Assembly (NCBI GenBank): GCA_019414725.1
Contig: DXLM01000023.1
Span: 1 to 39,734, forward strand
Length of the DNA stretch: 39,734 nt
Origin: Bacteroides sp.
GTDB taxonomy: Bacteria > Bacteroidota > Bacteroidia > Bacteroidales > Bacteroidaceae
Direction: 5' to 3'
Shown here in pieces: positions 33,644 through 39,734 of the stretch. A program made the position numbers and the translations under genes. Within the stretch, counting starts at the first letter, position 1. Each line of letters opens with the position of its first letter. Below the pieces are notes generated by a model, which did no database searches, was not told the origin of the DNA, and saw nothing but the letters and a program-made list of their open reading frames with translations.

Positions 33644-34909
33644 ATGAAACGGATTCTTTTCTTCATTATGTTTTTTACAGTTGCCATATCCACAAGGGCA
33701 CAAGTTACACTAGACGAATGCAGGCATGCTGCACAAGAGAATTATCCCTTGGTCAGACAATATAACCTCATTCAACTTGCTGAACAATATAATCTTTCGA
33801 ATGCATCCAAAGGTAACCTTCCACAAATCAATATCAGCGGCAAAGCATCTTACCAGAGCGATGCAACTACATTCCCAATAGATATTCCGGGAATAGGTAT
33901 CAAAGGATTGCCCAAAGACCAGTATCAGGCACTGATAGAAGTCCAGCAAAACATTTGGGACGGCGGACAGATTCATCACCAGAAAAAAGAGATCAAAGCC
34001 GTTTCGCAAGAAAACAAGTATCAACTGGACGTAAGCATGTATGCACTGAACGAACAGGTCAATCAGGTATTCTTCGGGATATTACTCTTAAACGAACAGT
34101 TGCATCAGAACGCTCTGCTCCATGATAACTTACAAAGAAACTTAAAGAATATAGAAGCTTACCGAAATAACGGTATAGCCAATGATGCCGATGTGGATGC
34201 TGTAAAAGTAGAAATACTAAACACAAAGCAACAGCGTATACAACTCTCGGAAAACCGCAAGGCTTATTTACGTATGCTCTCTCTGCTGACAGGCAAACAG
34301 ATGGATGAACAGATACAACTTGTCGTGCCGGATATGGAAGATGAAATATCTGGCGACATAATCAACCGGCCGGAACTTTGGCTATACGAATCGCAGAAAC
34401 AAACAGTAGATATCCGTCGGCATGCACTTCGTGCCGGTTATATGCCGAAGTTCGGACTTTTTGCACAAGGAGGATATGGGAATCCCGGACTGGATATGCT
34501 AAAAGATAAATTTACCGCCTATTATATTATAGGCGCACGCCTGACGTGGAATTTTGGAAGCCTGTATACGCTAAAAAACGATAAACAAAAACTGGATACT
34601 CAAAGACAACAAATAGAGAGCAACCGCAATTTATTTCTTTTCAACACTCACTTGAAACTGGCAGAACAAGACGGAAAAATCAACGCTTTGCAACAGCAAA
34701 TGAAAGAAGACGACGAAATTATCCGGCTACGGACCAATATTCGTCAGGCTGCCGAAGCAAAGGTTGCCAACGGAACGCTGACGGTTACCGAAATGCTACG
34801 TGAAGTAACTGCCGAAAGTCTGGCACGTCAGACACAGGCTCTTCATAAAATAGAACTACTTATGAACATGTACCAAAAGAAACATCTTACCAATACTCAC
34901 ACACATTAA
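33644..34909 (+). CDS. TolC-family outer-membrane efflux protein
   Basis: This 421-aa outer-membrane channel subunit has a signal peptide MKRILFFIMFFTVAISTRAQ, then two long helical repeats as in the TolC/OEP family (YPLVRQYNLIQLAEQYNLS early, ANGTLTVTEMLREVTAESLA late, with the conserved YxxG- and NGxxxxTE-type elements). It forms the exit duct of a tripartite exporter with the HlyD-like lipoprotein and ABC permeases that follow. It is the first gene of the operon, with a 14-bp gap to the next. The length is typical. Confidence 0.92.
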   Translation: MKRILFFIMFFTVAISTRAQVTLDECRHAAQENYPLVRQYNLIQLAEQYNLSNASKGNLPQINISGKASYQSDATTFPIDIPGIGIKGLPKDQYQALIEVQQNIWDGGQIHHQKKEIKAVSQENKYQLDVSMYALNEQVNQVFFGILLLNEQLHQNALLHDNLQRNLKNIEAYRNNGIANDADVDAVKVEILNTKQQRIQLSENRKAYLRMLSLLTGKQMDEQIQLVVPDMEDEISGDIINRPELWLYESQKQTVDIRRHALRAGYMPKFGLFAQGGYGNPGLDMLKDKFTAYYIIGARLTWNFGSLYTLKNDKQKLDTQRQQIESNRNLFLFNTHLKLAEQDGKINALQQQMKEDDEIIRLRTNIRQAAEAKVANGTLTVTEMLREVTAESLARQTQALHKIELLMNMYQKKHLTNTHTH

Positions 34910-34923
34910 TTCGTTTCAGCCAT

Positions 34924-35826
34924 ATGAAAAAACAATATTTCCCATTTATCATTCTGCTGAGTATACTCTCAGCTTGTAGCGATAACAGTGATTTTGATGC
35001 GACCGGTACATTTGAAGCGACAGAAATCATTGTTTCGGCCGAGTCAAACGGTAAATTATTCCGTCTCGATGCTGAAGAAGGTACCCATCTTACACAAGGA
35101 GAAAAAGTCGGACTCATAGATACCGTCCAGCTTTACTTAAAAAAACTCCAGTTGGAAGCAACTATGAAATCGGTAGACAAACAACGCCCTGACGTCCGTA
35201 AGCAAATAGCTGCGACCAAAGAACAACTTTCCACAGCACGGCGCGAACGTACACGAGTAGAAAATCTGTTGAAAGCCAATGCAGCCAATCGCAAGCAGCT
35301 AGACGACTGGGATTCTCAGATTGCGGTATTGCAGAGTCAGCTTGAAGCACAAATATCTTCTTTAACCAATAGTACACAAAGCCTGAACGAACAAAGTTCA
35401 TCTGTAGCTATTCAGATACTACAAACAGAAGACCAGTTGAATAAATGCCATATTCTCTCTCCTATCAACGGAACAGTACTTGCCAAATATGCCGAACCGG
35501 GAGAACTTGCCTCAACCGGCAAGCCACTTTTCAAAATAGCGGACACAGAAAATATATTCCTGCGCGCATATGTCACTTCATCCCAGCTGGAAGAGGTGAA
35601 ACTGGGATCACAGGTAAAAGTCTTTGCCGACTTTGGAGACAAGAACCGGAAAGAATATCAGGGAACTGTAAGCTGGATAGCAGATGAAGCCGAATTCACA
35701 CCGAAAACAATATTAACCGACGATGAACGTGCCAATCAGGTTTATGCAGTGAAAATAGCTGTCAAAAATGACGGTTTCATTAAGCTCGGCATGTATGGAG
35801 AAGTCAGGTTCAGTGAAGAACAGTAA
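34924..35826 (+). CDS. HlyD-family periplasmic adaptor lipoprotein
   Basis: This 300-aa membrane fusion protein has a lipoprotein signal (MKKQYFPFIILLSILSAC, lipid Cys18). It has a biotinyl-lipoyl-like half (GTFEATEIIVSAESNGKLFR), a helical hairpin with coiled-coil character (about 65-185, LQLEATMKSVDKQRPDVRKQ through LNEQSSS), the second lipoyl half (ILSPINGTVLAKYAEPGELA) and a beta-barrel (LRAYVTSSQLEEVKLGSQVK). It bridges the inner-membrane ABC transporter and the TolC-like channel. It is similar in plan to the YbhG/YhiI adaptors. The ATPase start follows 13 bp after its stop. Confidence 0.92.
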   Translation: MKKQYFPFIILLSILSACSDNSDFDATGTFEATEIIVSAESNGKLFRLDAEEGTHLTQGEKVGLIDTVQLYLKKLQLEATMKSVDKQRPDVRKQIAATKEQLSTARRERTRVENLLKANAANRKQLDDWDSQIAVLQSQLEAQISSLTNSTQSLNEQSSSVAIQILQTEDQLNKCHILSPINGTVLAKYAEPGELASTGKPLFKIADTENIFLRAYVTSSQLEEVKLGSQVKVFADFGDKNRKEYQGTVSWIADEAEFTPKTILTDDERANQVYAVKIAVKNDGFIKLGMYGEVRFSEEQ

Positions 35827-35839
35827 CACTATTAAAACT

Positions 35840-37300
35840 ATGACCCCTGTAATCGAAATAGAGCATATCAGCAAACGTTACGGCAAAACCGAAGCCTTAC
35901 ACGATGTATCTTTTACGGTACAACGTGGAGAACTTTTCGGCCTGATAGGTCCCGATGGCGCTGGAAAGAGTACGTTGTTTCGTATTCTTACCACTCTACT
36001 GAATGCTGACTCGGGAAAGGCAAGTGTTCTGAATTACGACGTATGCCACGATTTTCGGACTATCAGGCAGACAATCGGATATATGCCCGGACGTTTCTCA
36101 CTTTATCAGGACCTGACAGTAGAGGAGAATCTCAACTTTTTCGCAACTATTTTTCAAACTACCGTAACCGAGCATTATCATCAGATTAAAGATATTTACG
36201 AACAAATTGCTCCTTTTCGAAATCGTCGTGCCGGAGCATTGTCGGGAGGTATGAAGCAGAAACTTGCTCTTTGTTGCGCGCTGATACACTCACCCGAAGT
36301 TCTTTTTCTGGATGAGCCCACTACAGGAGTAGACCCCGTTTCGAGAAAGGAATTCTGGCAAATGCTCGGAAGACTCCGTGACCAAGGAATAACAATCATG
36401 GTATCTACTCCTTTTATGGACGAAGCCTGTAAATGCGACCGAATAGCTTTTTTATATGAGGGAAAAATAAAAGGCATTGATACTCCTGACATTATTTTGG
36501 AAAAGTTTAAAGATATCCTTTGTCCGCCCAAGCTGAAGCGTAATAATACAGACAACGATTGCCCACCAGTTATTCGGGTTCATGAACTGGTAAAGCAGTT
36601 TGGTACATTCACGGCAGTCGACCATATTTCTTTCGAAGTAAAACGGGGAGAAATATTCGGATTTCTGGGAGCAAACGGTGCTGGAAAAACAACAGCTATG
36701 CGCATTTTATGCGGATTAAGCCTTCCTAGTGCCGGATATGCTGAGGTAATGGGCTACGATGTCAGTACCCAAAGCGAAGATATCAAACGGAATATAGGAT
36801 ATATGAGCCAGAAATTTTCACTATACGAAGATCTGACAGTATGGGAGAACTTACGTTTGTTCGGCGGAATTTATGGTATCCGTGAAAAAGAAATCCCAGT
36901 TAGAGCGGAGGAGATGCTGAACCGCATCGGACTATATAACGAGCGTGATACGTTAGTCCGTGAACTGCCGTTAGGGTGGAAACAGCGTCTGGCATTTTCG
37001 GCTGCCATATTCCACCGGCCTCAAGTCGTTTTTCTCGACGAACCGACAGGAGGGGTAGACCCTGCAACCCGAAGACAGTTCTGGCAACTAATTTATCAGG
37101 CTGCCGACCAAGGTATAACGGTTTTTGTCACAACGCATTACATGGACGAGGCAGAGTATTGCGACCGTATCTCGATGATGGTAGACGGACGCATTCGTGC
37201 ACTTGATACGCCGGAAGCCCTGAAATCGCATTTCCATGCAAAAGACATGGATGAGGTTTTCCAGATGCTGGCACGGGAAGCCAAACGAAGCAGTGATTAA
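35840..37300 (+). CDS. ABC transporter ATPase with two fused nucleotide-binding domains
   Basis: This 486-aa protein of YbhF/RbbA-like plan has NBD1 at about 4-225 and NBD2 at about 244-475, and would drive the two permeases that follow. NBD1 has Walker A GPDGAGKST (37-45), signature LSGGM (135-139) and Walker B LFLDEP. Its Q-loop position is Gly (YMPG84RF) and its H-loop position is Pro (VSTP191F). NBD2 has Walker A GANGAGKTT, a normal Q324 and H433 (TTHYMDEAE), but a changed signature (LPLGW, 376-380). The frame is open to 35768, but that region overlaps the HlyD gene; MTPVIEIEHI at 35840 starts as NBDs do. Confidence 0.93.
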   Translation: MTPVIEIEHISKRYGKTEALHDVSFTVQRGELFGLIGPDGAGKSTLFRILTTLLNADSGKASVLNYDVCHDFRTIRQTIGYMPGRFSLYQDLTVEENLNFFATIFQTTVTEHYHQIKDIYEQIAPFRNRRAGALSGGMKQKLALCCALIHSPEVLFLDEPTTGVDPVSRKEFWQMLGRLRDQGITIMVSTPFMDEACKCDRIAFLYEGKIKGIDTPDIILEKFKDILCPPKLKRNNTDNDCPPVIRVHELVKQFGTFTAVDHISFEVKRGEIFGFLGANGAGKTTAMRILCGLSLPSAGYAEVMGYDVSTQSEDIKRNIGYMSQKFSLYEDLTVWENLRLFGGIYGIREKEIPVRAEEMLNRIGLYNERDTLVRELPLGWKQRLAFSAAIFHRPQVVFLDEPTGGVDPATRRQFWQLIYQAADQGITVFVTTHYMDEAEYCDRISMMVDGRIRALDTPEALKSHFHAKDMDEVFQMLAREAKRSSD

Positions 37301-37333
37301 CAAGCACTTTCACTCAATATAAACAGAAAAAAT

Positions 37334-38431
37334 ATGAAACAATTCATTGCTTTCATAAAGAAAGAGTTTTACCATATATTGCGCGACAAGCGTACGATGC
37401 TGATTCTTATTGGAATGCCTGTCGTACAGATCATATTGTTCGGCTTTGCTATCTCTACGGAAGTACGCAACGTACAGACAGCTGTACTGATAAACTCTGC
37501 AAATACAGATATTCAACGCATAGTAGACCAACTGGATGCCAGCGAATATTTCAATGTGAAATATGTTGTTCATTCTCCTACAGAAATAGAAGACTTGTTT
37601 GCAAAGAATAAGATAGAACTAGCCGTTGCCTTTGCTGACGATTTAAACAGACAGCGTTTCGACTCCGAACAGATACAGATTATAGCCGATGCAACCGATC
37701 CCAATCTCGCAGTCACACGTGGAGCGTATGCAAATGGAGTACTTTCGAAGGCACTGGCAGCAATGGGACAAAGCCTTTCTGACGGAAAAATTATTGTATC
37801 AAGTAAACTGCTATATAATCCACAAATGAAAAGCGCATACAATTTTGTACCGGGAGTGATGGGGCTGATCCTGATGCTGATTTGTGCAATGATGACATCC
37901 ATATCCATCGTAAGAGAAAAAGAAACCGGAACAATGGAAATTCTATTGGTTTCTCCAATGAACCCGCTGGCAGTCATTCTGTCGAAAGCAGTTCCCTACT
38001 TTGTTTTATCAGTAGTGAATCTGACTACAATCCTGCTGCTTTCTGTTTATGTACTCGACGTACCAATAGCCGGTAGTCTATTTAGCCTGTTGGCTGTATC
38101 TCTCTTGTTTATTTTTGTTTCCCTTGCTCTTGGACTGCTCATATCGTGCATCACTCACACGCAGGTAGCTGCCCTGCTAGCCTCGGCAATGGTACTGATG
38201 ATACCTACTATCATTTTATCAGGAATCATCTTCCCAATAGAAAGTATGCCAGCTATACTACAATGGATTTCCTGTGCCATTCCTGCCCGCTGGTATGTAT
38301 CACTGGTAAGACAACTGATGATAGAAGGAGTACCGCTATCTTATGTATGGAAAGAAGTATGTGTACTCCTGTTTATGGCTGTGATACTAATAGGTATTAC
38401 CTCTAAAATATTTAAAAACCGCTTAGAGTAA
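37334..38431 (+). CDS. ABC-2 type permease, first subunit
   Basis: This 365-aa inner-membrane permease of YbhS type has one N-terminal membrane helix (after KEFYHILRDKRTMLILIGMP), a large periplasmic domain (about 50-170) and a block of five helices at the end. The family signature REKETGTMEILLVSPM-x-P (about 195-212) precedes the helices. It pairs with the next gene product to form the transport channel powered by the two-domain ATPase. It starts 33 bp after the ATPase stop and is separated from the next permease by 9 bp. Confidence 0.93.
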   Translation: MKQFIAFIKKEFYHILRDKRTMLILIGMPVVQIILFGFAISTEVRNVQTAVLINSANTDIQRIVDQLDASEYFNVKYVVHSPTEIEDLFAKNKIELAVAFADDLNRQRFDSEQIQIIADATDPNLAVTRGAYANGVLSKALAAMGQSLSDGKIIVSSKLLYNPQMKSAYNFVPGVMGLILMLICAMMTSISIVREKETGTMEILLVSPMNPLAVILSKAVPYFVLSVVNLTTILLLSVYVLDVPIAGSLFSLLAVSLLFIFVSLALGLLISCITHTQVAALLASAMVLMIPTIILSGIIFPIESMPAILQWISCAIPARWYVSLVRQLMIEGVPLSYVWKEVCVLLFMAVILIGITSKIFKNRLE

Positions 38432-38440
38432 ATAAAGAAT

Positions 38441-39505
38441 ATGATATTACGATACCTCATAGAAAAAGAGTTCAAGCAGCTTATACGGAACAGTTTCCTG
38501 CCCCGCCTGATTCTGATATTCCCATGTATGATCATGCTGGTGATGCCATGGGCTGCTACGCTGGAAATAGAAGACTTACGTATAGCCATCATAGACAATG
38601 ACCATACCCCTTCTTCTCTCCGACTGACACACCGGATAGAATCTTCTCCCTATTTCAAGTTAGTTGCACTTCCGGATACTTATCACAAAGCGGTGGAATG
38701 CATCGAAAGAAATCAGGCTGACATGTTATTGGAAATTCCTAAAGGATTTGAAAAAGAACAAGTCAACGGACGTCCGGCATCGGCTTTGGTAGCCATTAAT
38801 GCCGTAAATGGAACAAAAGGAGGATTAGGGAATACATATCTGCAACAGATACTTAACCCACAATCTACATCGGTAGCTTCAATCCGGTACCGTTTCAATC
38901 CACACCTGGACTATAAAACCTTTATGGTTCCTGCCCTGATGACTATGCTGCTGGTTATGCTTTGCGGATTTCTGCCTGCCTTGAATGTAGTTGGTGAAAA
39001 AGAAGCCGGTACCATTGAGCAAATTAATGTCACTCCGGTAAGCCGCTTTACCTTTACTCTTTCCAAGCTGCTTCCTTATTGGCTTATAGGCTTTATTGTA
39101 TTGAATCTGTGCATGCTGCTTGCATGGGCCGTATATGGCCTGACACCTGTAGGAAGCATATTCACCATCTATCTGGCAACACTCATATTTGTACTGGTCA
39201 TGTCAGGACTCGGACTGGTCATTTCCAATTATTCGTCTACCATGCAACAGGCCATGTTCGTCATGTGGTTCTGCATGCTTATTTTTATTCTGATGAGTGG
39301 CCTGTTCACACCCATCAGCAGTATGCCCGACTGGGCACAGTACATCACTTATATCAATCCACTACGCTACTTCATGGAAATGATGCGTATGGTATATCTA
39401 AAAGGGAGCGGTATCGGCGATATCGTGCAACAACTTTGTGTATTATCCTGCTTTGCAACAATCTTATACGGCTGGGCGATACATAGTTACCGCAAACAAC
39501 AGTAG
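38441..39505 (+). CDS. ABC-2 type permease, second subunit
   Basis: This 354-aa paralogue of the previous gene, of YbhR type, has an N-terminal helix after EKEFKQLIRNSFLPRLILIF, a periplasmic domain, then five helices. The family signature is GEKEAGTIEQINVTPVSR (about 186-203), and the end region has FTPISSMPDWAQYITYINPL. It makes a heterodimeric ABC-2 channel with the first subunit. It is the last gene of the operon. The exported compound is unknown; related E. coli systems carry drugs or cationic compounds. Confidence 0.93.
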   Translation: MILRYLIEKEFKQLIRNSFLPRLILIFPCMIMLVMPWAATLEIEDLRIAIIDNDHTPSSLRLTHRIESSPYFKLVALPDTYHKAVECIERNQADMLLEIPKGFEKEQVNGRPASALVAINAVNGTKGGLGNTYLQQILNPQSTSVASIRYRFNPHLDYKTFMVPALMTMLLVMLCGFLPALNVVGEKEAGTIEQINVTPVSRFTFTLSKLLPYWLIGFIVLNLCMLLAWAVYGLTPVGSIFTIYLATLIFVLVMSGLGLVISNYSSTMQQAMFVMWFCMLIFILMSGLFTPISSMPDWAQYITYINPLRYFMEMMRMVYLKGSGIGDIVQQLCVLSCFATILYGWAIHSYRKQQ

Positions 39506-39579
39506 TCAAACAATCTCTTTCGACAGATATCAAAAATAAGTCGCGGAAACTACAAGAAAAACATGCTGAAATCTTGCTC

Positions 39580-39618
39580 ATTTTTTGTACAAACTCCCTG
39601 AGTATTCGTACAAAAAAT
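39580..39618. repeat. inverted repeat behind the export operon
   Basis: ATTTTTTGTAC (39580-39590) pairs with GTACAAAAAAT (39608-39618) around a 17-base loop. It could be the transcript end of the operon, but no T run follows on either side, so an operator for a gene beyond the window is also possible. The rest of 39506-39734 shows no gene; it holds one small GTCTAGAC palindrome at 39674. Confidence 0.5.
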
Positions 39619-39734
39619 AAAAAAATATCGAGAAGTTTTTATGAAAAATTGCTGAATTATTTTTATAACAATAGTCTAGACACGGCTCTTTCATTTAAAA
39701 CAACCTCTATAATCCTTGTTATTCTCCGAAAAAC

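Noticed and set aside
1..39734. CRISPR array, prophage, toxin-antitoxin or known defence system
   Set aside because: I saw no regularly spaced repeats, no phage structural genes and no toxin-antitoxin pair anywhere in the window.

Overview
The window looks like chromosomal DNA of a gut Bacteroidales species (Bacteroides, Phocaeicola or Parabacteroides type). The evidence is two SusC/SusD pairs, a Sus-like starch locus, AT-rich sequence, and many promoters with the Bacteroides -33 TTTG / -7 TAnnTTTG pattern instead of a sigma70 -35/-10. The species is not assigned.

Layout. (1) 1-2340 is a tRNA and mobile-element region: an insertion-sequence end fused to the last 73 codons of an OprP-type porin, tRNA-Phe(GAA) and tRNA-Pro(CGG) transcribed divergently, and an ISAon1-like element (930-2339) whose second transposase ORF is frame-disrupted. 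tRNA-Leu(CAA) follows. (2) 2672-7117 holds two copies of a divergent module, a Bcr/CflA-type drug-efflux MFS transporter and an AraC regulator. Both intergenic regions keep the same operator-like 23-mer at identical distances from both promoters. (3) 7183-21188 is a Sus-like starch/maltodextrin locus: divergent susR, then susA, susB, susC, susD, a short SusE-like protein and a lipoprotein GH13 enzyme in the susG position. (4) 21285-23021 is an outer-membrane barrel gene with a divergent AraC-type gene split by a frameshift. (5) 23174-29423 has an iron-dependent alcohol dehydrogenase and a stand-alone SusC/SusD pair with a palindrome upstream of its promoter. (6) 29924-32513 has rubredoxin (54 aa), a sirtuin without the zinc cysteines, and two FKBP prolyl isomerases in tandem. 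(7) 32579-39505 is an AraC regulator divergent from a five-gene export operon: TolC-like outer-membrane protein, HlyD-like lipoprotein, a two-domain ABC ATPase and two ABC-2 permeases.

How it works together. In the Sus locus, surface SusD, the SusE-like protein and GH13 would bind and cut starch, SusC would import oligosaccharides, and periplasmic SusA and SusB would finish the digestion to glucose, with SusR as inner-membrane sensor-regulator. A U-tailed hairpin in front of the GH13 gene and a long hairpin between susB and susC suggest post-initiation tuning of expression. The MFS/AraC twins and the ABC operon are two kinds of regulated efflux.

The most unusual structure I found is regulatory: the precisely spaced twin operators of the MFS/AraC modules and a promoter-leader motif shared by the three tRNA genes. 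The protein families are all recognisable and I see no clearly new enzyme system.
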